DNA from: Platanthera guangdongensis
Taxonomy: Eukaryota; Streptophyta; Magnoliopsida; Asparagales; Orchidaceae
Length of the DNA stretch: 64,000 nucleotides
NCBI GenBank assembly: GCA_039583875.1
Contig: CM077162.1
Coordinates: 53,037,675 to 53,101,674, forward strand
Direction of reading: 5' to 3'
The position numbers were made by a program, and so were the translations under genes. Every line of letters starts with the position of its first letter. Within the stretch, counting starts at the first letter, position 1. The notes below the pieces were generated by a model, which searched no databases, was not told the origin of the DNA, and saw only the letters and a list, made by a program, of their open reading frames with translations. Of the stretch, positions 42,802-53,180 are shown piece after piece.

Positions 42802-43450
42802 CCCCTCCGCCTAAAAGGACCTTGGGATGTCTTTCGCATGAAGCCAATATTTGCAAGTCTCCGTCAAATGGCGGATCTTCCGCTCCGCTACTCCATTTTA
42901 TTGTGGAGTGTGAGCACAAGTGAGTTCTCGTTGGATCTCGTGCTTCCTGCAGAAGTTAGAAAACTCGGAGGAGATAAACTCACCACTGTTGTCTGTTCTA
43001 AGCTTCTTGATCCGCAAGCCAAGCCGGCCCTCCACCAACTCCTTGAACTCCACAAACAAACGGAAGTCTTCTGACTTCTCCTTCAAGAAATAAACCAAAG
43101 TGTATCTTGAGTAGTCATCAATCAGGACAAGCATGTATCTACTTCCACCAAGGTTGGCCGTGATAGTTGGTCACATCAAGTCGCCATGAATGCACTCCAA
43201 TGGTTGCTTGCTTCTTGTTTGTGATTTATCAAACAGAAGGCGATATGCCTTACCGTATTGACACCCCGCGCAAACATGCCCGTCACCAAAGGTGGACAAC
43301 TTAGGCAAACCTCTCACCAAACTTCTATTAGACATAGCCTTCATCTTGTCCATACCTACATGCCGCAGCCTCTCATGCCAGATTGCAGCGCTATCGTTGG
43401 CTCTCATACGATCAACATAAGTATTAGTAGCATGAACAAATAAGTTCTTA
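42802..43450 (-). pseudogene. Integrase core and pre-integrase zinc region of copia B
   Basis: 43171-43407 encodes AAIWHERLRHVGMDKMKAMS and CAGCQYGKAYRL (HHCC zinc region) and CIHGDLM. 42898-43134 encodes LVLIDDYSRYTLVYFLKEKS and KLRTDNSGEFISSEF, with the second catalytic Asp. A TAA follows TPQ at about 42898, just before the expected catalytic Glu motif. Confidence 0.85.
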
Positions 43451-44718
43451 ACTCTCTCTTCCTATATGAGCAACATCAGCCTTAACCGCTGATACGTTGC
43501 GAAGGAACCTCACGTCTGTTGGCCCAAACAGCACGTGATAACCAGCATCTACTGCATTGGTCACAGAGAAGAGGTTATTCTTCATGCCCGGCACGTGATA
43601 CACACTCCTTAATGTGAGTGGCCCCTGATCACTACCCAAAGACACGACCCCCTCTTTCTCTACTGCATAAACAGTGTTATCAACAGTATATGATAGCTTC
43701 GTTACCTGAGTATGCTTGCAAGGAAGAGAACTTCGATTGGTCTCCGGTGAGGTGATCACCACACCCGGAGTCCACGATCCACTCGTCGTTGAACTCCTCA
43801 TCAGACAAGGCACGGACACAAGTGCTCGTCATGAAAGCTACGCCCCATTCAGCTTCCTCACTCTTAGAGCAAGCTTCCTCCTTGCTTGCAGCATGCCCAG
43901 GCTGCAGTTTGACCTTGCAGTCCCGCTTGAAGTGCCCTCGCTGATGACACATGTAGCACTTCAAGTTCTTCTTCCAGTCCTTCTTTGGAGCAGCGCTCCT
44001 CTCCGGCTGATAAGAAGTTGATGGCTCTTTCTCACCAGCGACCTGCTTCTTCTTCCCTTCCCATCTCTTCTTCTTCTTGCCCAAGAAGAGTGCTTCACTG
44101 CTCTCCTCAGAGGTAGTGACTCCATCCATCTGCCTTGCCAAGCTTTCCTGTGAAGCAAGCAAATTCTCAAGCTCCAGTAAAGATGGTTGAGTAGCCCAGC
44201 CTTGAACTGATATCACAAAGGCAACATAGTTCTTCCGCAAGCTGCGGATTATGTGTCTTTTCACTTAGCCTCAGAAATAGGCTCATCAGGATCAAGCGCT
44301 GATATCTCTGCACACAGACTCTTCATCTTCGAGAAGTATTTAGAGATAGTCAGGTCTCCTTGAGTTGTCCTAGCCAACTCATTCTCCAGAAACTGAAGTC
44401 TAGCCACATTCTTCCTTTTGAACAACTCATCAATGTTGTCCAAATATCAGCAGCATACTCACATCCAATGATGTGATCAAACAGTTCTGGTGACACAGCT
44501 CTCTTGAGAACAAACTCTGGCTTAGCATTGGTTTTTCTCCAGAGCTTCACCTGCTCAGCAGTTCCGAAAGCAGCAGTCACTTCTTGTCTGTCGTCACCAC
44601 CAACGACCTCCCATAGCTCCTCACCAAGAAGGTAACTCTTCATGCACGACTTCCACTTCTTGAAGTTAGTCGGCGTTAAGAGCTCAATGCCAAGACCCCT
44701 TGTATAACTTCCTTCCAT
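43448..44718 (-). pseudogene. Gag and protease of copia B
   Basis: Gag starts at ATG 44718 (MEGSYTRGLGIELLTPTNFK), a DUF4219/UBN2-type N-terminus (WKSCMKSYLLGEELWEVV). A frameshift near 44440 is followed by LEQFLENEL-like helices, KRHIIRSLRKNYVAFVISVQ, a Lys-rich stretch and the zinc knuckle CYMCHQRGHFKRDC (about 43950). Protease active site EWIVDSGCGDHLTG at about 43740-43780. A frameshift near 43700 leads to the rest of protease (HVPGMKNNLFSV). Confidence 0.85.
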
Positions 44719-44796
44719 TGCAACAAACGATTGGTTAAGCCTTCAGAAGCACAGAGCACCACACACATTGATCACTGCTCAACCAACTGAACCTCC

Positions 44797-44806
44797 CTCT
44801 GATACA
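44797..44806 (-). other. Primer binding site of copia B
   Basis: The minus strand reads TGTATCAGAGGG, matching the initiator tRNA-Met site TGGTATCAGAG with one change. It lies about 80 bp upstream of the gag ATG and touches the LTR end (TCATCA on the minus strand). Confidence 0.65.
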
Positions 44807-46440
44807 TGATGAATTTTCTCAAAGTGGTCAGCAAGATAGCCCAAAGCCAAATTAATATTCTCGGCACTACCCAGTTCACACTTTGATCAAGCGAAAATCT
44901 CAAGGAGCACACTTAACACACCATGCACATGGAAGAACAAGCAGATCTTATTCATTAACTTCTTTACAAGGTGAGGTATACGTGGCGACACATGATTTCG
45001 CCAGTATATAAGCTACAAAATAGAAAGTCCAAAATAAGCCGAGCGAACAGAACTACAGACCGCCGAGACCGCCGAGTCCACCTAGTTGTTGAAACCACCC
45101 GAACTCTAGCTGCTACACACGCCGAATAAAACACGGAGTCCGCCTGAGACCGCGAGGCCGCGCGGACACTCCGTTATTCGCGTACTGCTGATGAACTAAT
45201 GAACAGACCGCCTACCCGCCTGAGATCGGCGGACAGGTTATTGGAACTTGGCAAAGCTGAAGCAGAGAACTGACAAGCCGCAGAGCGACCTGCTGAGACC
45301 GCAGAGACCGCACAGTTCCAAGTACTTGACCGAAGTCAAAAACCAAACTCCTGCCTCCTTGAAGCTAGCTGCTCGACCTGCACACAACAAACAGTTAACT
45401 CGGATTCAATCCCGCGCGACAGAAAAACTGAGACCGCAGCACTTTGACCGACTCCCCACTTACTGTTCATTCAGTTACTGTAGACGTGCCAGGAGGTCTA
45501 TTTATAGGCGAGGTGAGTAGTGTGGTCACCACCCTAGTGCATAGAATCACCATCCCAGCCCGCGCGCTAGCAAAACCTCCGTCTGCTTAGTCCGCAATGA
45601 CTTAGCCGGATTCAAAGACAACCGCCAGGAGCAAGGCACCGATGACCACTACTGTGTCCGCACAGTCCGCACATATCAACATTTGGACAGCCACAACTCC
45701 TTCAGTGACAGTCCGCATATGCAAGAGGCAGTCTGCACAGTCCAAGAGCAACGCCTCCATCCGCCACAAGCCCACGACCAAAGGCAGTCCTCCCGTCAAC
45801 AGCGGACTTGGCGGATACTGCGGACACACTGCTCTTGCCACAGAATGTGACCAAGCCAGTAAACCACCAAAGGCCTAGCGCGAGCTCGGCGGACAAAGCC
45901 CAGTCCGCCAATCATCCAAGAAGGTCGCCACACTCCTCCAGAGTTAAGGCAGAGTCCGCAAGCAACCTCGCACAACAACACTGCCCAACAAGCGGCCAAC
46001 TGCCGGACTCCCGATATCAGTCCGCGCAGTACTCCCAAGCAGATAGCATCTGATGTACCACTAGAGTTCGGCAAGGGCCACAGCCAAACTCTAAGGTCAA
46101 TCCGCCACAGCGGACACCGCGGACAACGCCAGTCCGCAAGCCTCCCCGCGGACAGGACCCAATCCGGAGGTTAACACAAGCTTGCAACATGGCCACTGTA
46201 CAAATAGCACAACCTACAGCCCGCAAACCTCTGCCCGCTCAGGTCGCTACTTAATCAGCCAAGCCACCAAGACAGCCAACACGCTGACCGCAGACAGCAG
46301 TCTGCCCAGGCCGCTCACCAGGCCGCACAAGCCGCTCCTCAAGAACAACCAAGCCCAAGTAGGCCTTTCCACCAGGCCGCAAACAGCAGCCCGCCCAGTC
46401 CGCCCAGTCCGCGGACTCTGTCCGCTCAGGCCGCCCGGCG
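44807..46440 (-). repeat. Probable 5' LTR of copia B with GTCCGC/GCGGAC motif array
   Basis: From 45040 to 46440 the sequence is crowded with GTCCGC, GCGGAC, GACCGC and CAGGCCGC strings, often paired into inverted repeats (CCGCGCGGACACTCCG; AGTCCGCGGACTCTGTCCGC). A minus-strand TATA box is at 45498-45507. The lower end is fixed by the primer site; the upper end is not resolved. Long open frames inside are products of composition. Confidence 0.6.
45498..45507 (-). promoter_or_regulatory. TATA box of the copia B LTR
   Basis: The minus strand reads CTATAAATAG. GTCCGC motifs flank it on both sides. Confidence 0.6.
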
Positions 46441-46686
46441 TGCCCATTAACCACTTTTACTTCACAAATTTCAACAGTTTGTGCTAATTATACATGAACC
46501 AAACTTATGATTCAAGTGATGAAGTTATGAGAATGATTTTATGGTGCATTTAATTAGAAAAATTATATCAACTTTTGAAAATCTATTCGATGTTATGCTA
46601 GGAAAAACTTTGAAAGCAAATTTTGGTATTATAAGATAATTGATGGCAAAAGTACAAAACAATGTAAACTTCATATGATTTTTATT
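46441..46686. other. AT-rich DNA next to the assembly gap
   Basis: The composition changes abruptly at about 46445 from GC-rich to AT-rich. No gene or element end was recognised. Confidence 0.5.
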
Positions 46687-47186
46687 NNNNNNNNNNNNNN
46701 NNNNNNNNNNNNNNNNNNNNNNNNNNNNNNNNNNNNNNNNNNNNNNNNNNNNNNNNNNNNNNNNNNNNNNNNNNNNNNNNNNNNNNNNNNNNNNNNNNNN
46801 NNNNNNNNNNNNNNNNNNNNNNNNNNNNNNNNNNNNNNNNNNNNNNNNNNNNNNNNNNNNNNNNNNNNNNNNNNNNNNNNNNNNNNNNNNNNNNNNNNNN
46901 NNNNNNNNNNNNNNNNNNNNNNNNNNNNNNNNNNNNNNNNNNNNNNNNNNNNNNNNNNNNNNNNNNNNNNNNNNNNNNNNNNNNNNNNNNNNNNNNNNNN
47001 NNNNNNNNNNNNNNNNNNNNNNNNNNNNNNNNNNNNNNNNNNNNNNNNNNNNNNNNNNNNNNNNNNNNNNNNNNNNNNNNNNNNNNNNNNNNNNNNNNNN
47101 NNNNNNNNNNNNNNNNNNNNNNNNNNNNNNNNNNNNNNNNNNNNNNNNNNNNNNNNNNNNNNNNNNNNNNNNNNNNNNNNNNNNNN
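46687..47186. other. Assembly gap (500 N)
   Basis: Exactly 500 Ns, a conventional scaffold gap length; the true distance is unknown. Confidence 0.99.
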
Positions 47187-47820
47187 CATGATGTCTCTAT
47201 GATGGGCGGACAGACTTCTCTGTCCGCTCAGGCCGCGTGGCTAGGGCGGTCTCCCCGGTCTGACCACCTAGGTCGCGCAGCAACCGTCTGTTCTGTAGGG
47301 GCTGCGGACTGCTTCTAAAGTCCGCCCCTGCAGCCCGCACAGTTAGATTGGCTAACCGCACAATAGTTTGATATACTACAATAGGTGTGGACTACCCAAC
47401 AAAGTGGCGGACCAGCATTGTCATCCGCCTAGACTGCCCAGTAACGACATGCTCACTAGGAGGCGCAGTCTGCTCTTCAGCCCGCTCCTACAGGTCGCCC
47501 GGCTAGCAAGTCGGGTTATATCATCGCCAAGCGACCGCCCCTTTCTTCTACAGGTGTGGAAAACTCTACGCTGCATCCCAGTCTGCCAAGAAGTATGCGA
47601 CCTGCCTCCAGGTCGCCCAAGAGTACGCGACAAGCTTCAGGTCACCAGGCATGCGACAGCAACTCAGGACGCCCAAACAACAAGCATCAAACTGCCCAGC
47701 AGGGGCGACAAGCCTGCCCATCCAGCGGGAGTGGACTTCAGCAGCGGGAGTGACCTGCGTGACCTGCTACTTCAGTCAGCCTGGTCACCAAGTCGAAGAC
47801 CAACCCTCCTGCTCGCTAGC
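47187..47820 (+). repeat. LTR-like remnant related to the Tat-like LTRs that follow
   Basis: It has the same succession of blocks as the start of the LTR at 47821 (GGCGGACAG, CTAGG, CGCAGCAACC, CCGCACAG or CGCTAACCG) with much divergence. It also contains CTGTCCGCTCAGGCCGC, found on the left side of the gap at about 46420. It is probably an older LTR into or next to which the downstream element inserted. Confidence 0.5.
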
Positions 47821-49395
47821 TGTTAAGCCAGATATCGGCGATCCTTCCCAAGGTAGCCAGCTGGCTAGTCTCGCTCCTTAGACTCTCCCTTTTGATCGCG
47901 ACAAGTCGCAGTGTAGGCGGACAGTTTTCCCTGCCCGTCTAGGTCTCCTAGCAACCACATGCCCTGCGGGACGGCGGGCTGTTCCCGTAGCTCACCCTCG
48001 CAGGCCATGCGGTTAGGCCCGCTAACCGTGTAGTGCTTTTCCTTGCAGGAGGCAGCCAACCATCTGGATCTCGCCCGCAGGAGGGCACCCGCTTCGCAGC
48101 CAGCCAAGCGGACTCCCCCCGGAGTCTGCCCAGGCCGCCCGCAGGGGGCGGCCTCCGCTCTAGCCGGGCAGACTCCTCCCGGAGTCCGCCCAGGCCGCCC
48201 GCTAGGGGGCGGCCCCGGCTCTAGCCGGGCGGACTCCTCCCGGAGTCCGCTCAGGCCGCCCGCGAGGGGGCGGCCTCCACCCGGAGTCCGCCCAGGCCGC
48301 CCGCTAGGGCGCGGCCCCAGCTCCCGCCGGGCGGACTCCCCCGGAGTCCGCCCAGGCCGCCCGCTAGGGGCGGCCCCGGCCCTGCCGGGCGGACTCCACC
48401 CGGAGTCCGCCCCAGGCCGCCCGCTAGGGGGCCGCCTCCGCTCCTGTCGGGCGGACTCCCCCGGAGTCTGCCCAGGCCGCCCGCAAGGGGGCGACCTCCA
48501 TTCTCTCCCGGCTTCCTACAGCTTGCTTCGCCCATCAGCTTGGCAGACTCCATTTTCTAGTCCGTGGAGTCCACGCAGGTCGTCATGCTGACATCACTGG
48601 GCCCCGCTTCTAGAAGATCTTTCCCGGGCCTATACATAGCCCTGGGTGCCTCTTATTCTGTACACCCAAGACGCCCGGAGGAGGAAACAAGGCTTGCCAG
48701 TAGACCCTGCGGACTCCATTTTGCTGTCCACGCAATCCTCCACAGCTTACCTGCAGTTGATCTAGCAAGCTCCACGGACTCAGTTTTTCAGTCCTCCACA
48801 GCTCAGGCAGCCTCTTTTACTTAGTCTCTGGCAGCTTCTTTTCTTTAGTCTCTGGAAACTCCTTCTCCCTTAGCCGCCAGCTTCTCTTTGTACCCCTTTA
48901 ATTCTTTGTTGTGAAGGTGTACTAGTAAGCTTGTAAAATCTCACTATTAATTAAAGGAAAGCCCGTCGTAAGAGTGGCATTTAAGCCGCGGCGGGCGAAG
49001 TCTGTTGTTGCCACTGCTAGCGGCTCCCTCTCCTTGCTCTCTACTCAGCAAGTCTTGATTTCTGCTCAGCAAGCCTTGCTCTCTGCTCAGCAAGCCTTGT
49101 CCTCTGCTCAGCTCATCTCTTCTCGGCAACCAACCTGCAAGCACAACCGTCATATTAGTCGTCTGCTCGACAGCTCCTGATCAACCTCTTCCTCCTCTCT
49201 TGGTCAACCCTCTCAGTTGATCAAGCCTCTCCTCTATCCCCGCAACCTCCTTGATAAGCCGCTTGTTCCACTCTCGAGCACTCAGAGGCTTCCTTCCTTT
49301 CTCCATCTTCTTCCTCTCCTAGCTTGCGAGACCGAACACGCTCCCCTCCGTGTTAGCTGTCCCCCGGTGCCATTTCCGTGCATCAACAGTTAACA
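47821..49395 (+). repeat. 5' LTR of the Tat-like element (1575 bp)
   Basis: It begins TGTTAAGCCAG and ends CAGTTAACA, forming inverted TGTTAA/TTAACA ends. It contains a ~60-bp tandem array (about 48085-48490), a TATA-like TATACATAG (48631-48639; the second LTR has CTATAAATAG) and a short repeat of TCTACTCAGCAAG-type units (about 49036-49110). Confidence 0.75.
48085..48490 (+). repeat. ~60-bp GC-rich tandem repeats with hairpin potential
   Basis: About seven units (one shortened). Each contains two inverted repeats: GGCGGACTCC-NNN-GGAGTCCGCC, and GGCCGCCCGC next to GGGCGGCC. The same array is in the second LTR (about 53460-53880) with different unit order and copy details. Confidence 0.9.
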
Positions 49396-49440
49396 CGCGG
49401 CCTTCAAATCCGATCAGACGGTGAACAACGACAGTCAGCC

Positions 49441-51000
49441 ATGACAGATAACCAACCAGCCGAGAACTTTACTCCAAGTCCTAGAGATGATCCTCTCTGG
49501 GAAGCTTTTGAGCAGTCGCGCCGTGAGAATGCTCAACAATTTCAAGCCATCAACAAAGTCCTTGCTGCAATCACGCAGCGATTAGACTCTCAACCAACAA
49601 CTTCTCCAGCTGCTCCAGCTGCTCCAATCAATCCAACACCAACATCAGAGCATCAACAAGCTTATTATCAAGCTTGCCCGTCGTTCTATCCTCCTTACAC
49701 CCCAACCTTTCCGCAAGGGCCTGCAGCCCCTTTGAGACCTCAAGATGAAGAGTTTGCAGCTCGTCAAAACTTCTTCCGGGGAGCAGCCCGGGGAAGTCCT
49801 GCAAGATTTCTCAACTTTCAAGGAAGTCATCCTTGCCCCCAACTCCTGTCTTTGCTCCTACAGCTTTTCCCTTCTATTCTCCTGCTTCCTTTACAGCTAC
49901 AGCCTATGCTCCCTTTAATCCCTATGTTGTGGGAGAGCAGGAAGAGCCTTCACCCTTTGCCGAGAGCGTTCGCCATGAACCTACTCCAGCAAACTTCAGA
50001 GAGCCTCGACTGCCAATCTATACTGGAGAGGCTGATCTAGTAAAGCACCTCCAAGCCTTTGAATCGGTCGTTGCTCTCAAGACTCTGTCAGATGCAACCA
50101 AGTGCAAACTCCTTGTAACAACCTTTGATGGGCAAGTGAGGGACAAGTTCTATGGCATCCAACCTCACTCCATCACTTCCTTCGTTGATCTACGAAGGGA
50201 GTTTCTTCTCAGATTCTCCACCTCTACCAAGAGAAAGGGTGGACCTGAAGCCCTCTTTGAGATCAGGCAGCGCAGTGATGAAACTTGGTCTCAATTTATT
50301 GATCGATTCCAGAGAGAGATTCTGGACATCGAGATCGTTGATCAAGAGATGTACCAAGTGGCTCTTATCGACGGTCTTCGTGAAGGGCCTCTCAAGTTTG
50401 AAGCCAATGTTCGTGCTCCAAGGACCTACCAAGAGTTGATTGCTCTTGCTAACTCGTACATCCGAGGCGAAAAGAGCAACCCAGGCTTCGTCTCCAAGCT
50501 CATATCAGAGAGAGATCTGTTTCACAAGCAACCTCCGAGGTCTCCTCATCGTCATTTCCCATCTCACTCAAGGAAGGAGAGAAGGTTTCAACGCCACCCA
50601 TACTCCTTTCCAAGCCATGGTCGTGCTCAAGATCAACCGCTACTGCCACCAGCTCCATCTTCTCAAGCAGCTGCAGTCTATCAACATCAAGACAATGACT
50701 CGCACGAGTCCGAACTAGATGAAATCATGCATCAAGTGAGCCAAGTCATGAAGGATAGGGCCAACTACAAGAAGCCTTATCGACCAGCTGATCAAAGATG
50801 TTGAGGTTCAGAACCTTACTGCGAATTCCACAAAGAGCCAGGTCACTTGACCGAGCACTGCCGAGCATTCCGTCAGCTTGTGCAAAGGATGCTCCAGTAA
50901 GGTAAGATGCGTGACCTTCTCCCTAAAGAAGATCGCCCTGATCCAGCAACTTCCAAGGGCAAAGAAGTTGCAGATGTTCCTTGCTCCTCAAGAGGAGTGA
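49441..51000 (+). pseudogene. Gag of the Tat-like element
   Basis: It begins at ATG 49441 (MTDNQPAENFTPSPRDDPLW). A frameshift at about 49790-49835 moves it to the frame of 49833-50804. The capsid-like domain has LPIYTGEADLVKHLQAFESV, LLVTTFDGQVRDKFYGI, DLRREFLLRFSTSTKRKGGP, FIDRFQREILDIEIV, LREGPLKFEANV. After a TGA at 50802-50804 comes the Tat-type finger CEFHKEPGHLTEHCRAF. Further stops follow (near 50898 and 50999). No protease is seen beyond it. Confidence 0.82.
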
Positions 51001-52420
51001 ATTAAGTCGAAGAACCTTCTCTCCTCATTGTCAACAACACTGTCGAGTGCTTCGATTCCGACGACGAGGGTGTGCTTGGAAGGCTATTCTAAGCAAGTAA
51101 TGGACTTCACAGTCCTCCAATTTATCTCAACTCTAATGGGTTATCTCAACTCTTACCCTTACTCTTTCTTCGAACATTCTCATTACCAAACACTTCTCAG
51201 TGTTCTTTATTTGCTTTTCAACAAAACTTTTATCTGGGATCTCATACTGACACAGTTCCTCTCTTATGATGCTCCTTCCTCTATCTTTTCTCTTTTTGCC
51301 AAAGATATCACTACACTAATGAGATATCGCCAAGTCTTGCTATAGGCCCCCTCGAGATTGGATTCCGGTGTAAGACCACAACGACCACATATCGCGAGGA
51401 GTTTTCGCATGTGTAGTGGGTGTCATCCAACTCTCATGCAGAGGAATACGGGACTTTGGATCCTAGTCGGCATCTAACACAAAGTGCGTGCTAGGGGAGC
51501 CCCATGTGTTAGCGCTGCTATGCTTCGCAAAGGATACATTACAGTTACGGTGATCTTTGCTTGACAAGCAATGACGATCAAGCGTAGCCTTGTCTCTTTG
51601 ATCATCTCACAGCTGTGATGGCCGAACACTCTCTGGTACTCTCGATCTGTGCTTTCGTGTGTTCCCACAACTCCACTGATCAATCCACAGACAAGCAATA
51701 GGCCACTTGGCGCAACTAGTCTCATTGATCAGTGATGCTTGTGCCCCAGGGCAAGAGAGTAGTGCATCTAGCGGTCCTTCTCAGGACTTTCCCTTGCTTT
51801 TCTCTTTTGTGCCCTCCTTGAGGATGCGCGGCCAGCCCGCTTTGAGTAGGACTATACTCGGGATGATTTTCTCAGGCAAGTGATGCATAAGGCCCACGGG
51901 GAACACCTGTGACAGCATTCAACCTTCTTTAGTCATTCCGAGTATAGACCTCTTTTTGTCTTTTCCCTTCTTTCACAGGTGAACAAGTTAATCCGATCTC
52001 TCAAAAGGATTAGCAAACATCCGCTTTGCTCATGCTCATCCTATATGAATTGCTTGTTCAAAGCTATATCGGATGATGACTCGTATACTCTCTACTTATA
52101 TAAGCTCTATTGCTCTCATCTTCTATTCACCGCTCGCTTAAGCGTTATCAGACGAAGATTCACAGAGCTACTCATTACTCTTATGCTAATGTCATCAAGC
52201 ATTGATCAGAGAATCTTACTCTCCTTGATCGTCAAGCCATGCTATGACAATCTAGTTAAGATTGGCAGAATTCGTCAAGTTGCTTCTCTGCTAATCTGAT
52301 CATGTCTATCAAACCATATCAACAGATTAGCACTCGGTTTATTAATCTGGGCTTCATGATAAAGTGTTCATCAGGCATTTCCCTTACTACTTGGTCATAT
52401 CAATCTTATCTTATCAACAG
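51001..52420 (+). other. Non-coding interior of the Tat-like element
   Basis: No polymerase motif in any frame. 51340-51950 is mixed-composition DNA with small hairpin strings such as CTAGGGGAGCCCC. A pyrimidine tract ending TTTCACAG at 51972-51979 is the first splice-acceptor-like site of the region. Confidence 0.5.
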
Positions 52421-53071
52421 TTAACACCTGCAAGCCTCATCCAGGTACTTGCAGTTTAGTTCATTATGATATGCATGCCGCTCACTCTTTTCTCTTTGCA
52501 GTGAATAACAAACACTTGCAAGCTTCTCTTCACAGGTACTTGCAAGCTATTTTTCATATCTTGTTGGCTTCTAACTCTCTTCTTGCAGAGAACATCAAAC
52601 ACTTACAAGCCTCCTCCCAGGTACTTGCAAGCTTCTTTCATTTGCATGTTTTAATTCTAACTCTTCTCCTTGTAGAGATCAGCAGCCACTTGCAAGCCCT
52701 TTCACAGGTACGTGAAAGTTACTTTCATACACTGTGCATACCTTTAACTCTTCTTTTGTAGAGAAGGCAAAGACTTGCAAGTTTCTTCTAGGTACTTGCA
52801 GCTCATTCTTCGTTCTTGTATACTCTTTATCCTTCCTTTTTTGCAGAGGATAACGGGTGCTTACAAGACTCCATCAGGTACTTGAAAGTTATTATGTTTT
52901 CTGTTTTCCTCTCACTTTTATTTTGCAGAGCTTAATGGAAGACACACCTTCTTCGTTTTGCAAAAGCAAACTCAGGTACACACTCGATGTACCGCCCATA
53001 CATGTCTACTTTAACTTTCCTCTTGCAGGAAAATAGACAGGCAGCACCAAACTTCTAAGGGGAGACTTCAG
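52421..53071 (+). repeat. Array of eight exon-like units bounded by splice-site consensus
   Basis: Units at 52421-52444, 52502-52535, 52589-52620, 52676-52707, 52762-52791, 52847-52877, 52929-52975 and 53029-53071. Nearly all are preceded by a pyrimidine-rich tract plus TTGCAG or TTGTAG and followed by AGGTAC or a similar donor. Unit cores share CACTTGCAAGC. The spacers between them (about 41-57 bp) start GTACTTGCAAG. The period is about 85 bp. Tandem repeats in the 3' region of Tat elements are known; the splice-site framing is the unusual part. Confidence 0.8.
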
Positions 53072-53165
53072 GTTCTATCTCTCCTTCCCCATTTTTCTTT
53101 CTGTTGGGATGGATCACGATTTTCGTGGGTCTCCAACTTTTTCGAAGTTTCCTTCGGAACTTAAA

Positions 53166-53180
53166 AAAGTGCGGGGATTA
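53166..53180 (+). other. Polypurine tract of the Tat-like element
   Basis: AAAGTGCGGGGATTA lies immediately before the second LTR start TGTTAACCC; such GTGCGGGGA tracts are typical of Tat/Athila elements. Confidence 0.65.

Larger units (their letters stand above)
41361..46440 (-). mobile_element. Copia element B, 5' LTR through RT, 3' truncated
   Basis: On the minus strand: 5' LTR (from about 46440 down to 44807), primer site, gag, protease, integrase and RT up to the region after YMDDM. It breaks at about 41360, where copia A gag begins. The missing parts are the RT end, RNase H and 3' LTR. The upper LTR boundary is uncertain because the sequence runs into AT-rich DNA and an assembly gap. 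Confidence 0.75.

Noticed and set aside
46671..47202. Frames through the N gap
   Set aside because: The residues are undefined; it is an assembly gap.
48043..48591. 182-codon Arg/Pro/Gly-rich frame and opposite-strand frames over the GC-rich LTR array (also 53339-53779)
   Set aside because: Tandem ~60-bp units with a length divisible by three keep frames open by chance; they lie inside an LTR.
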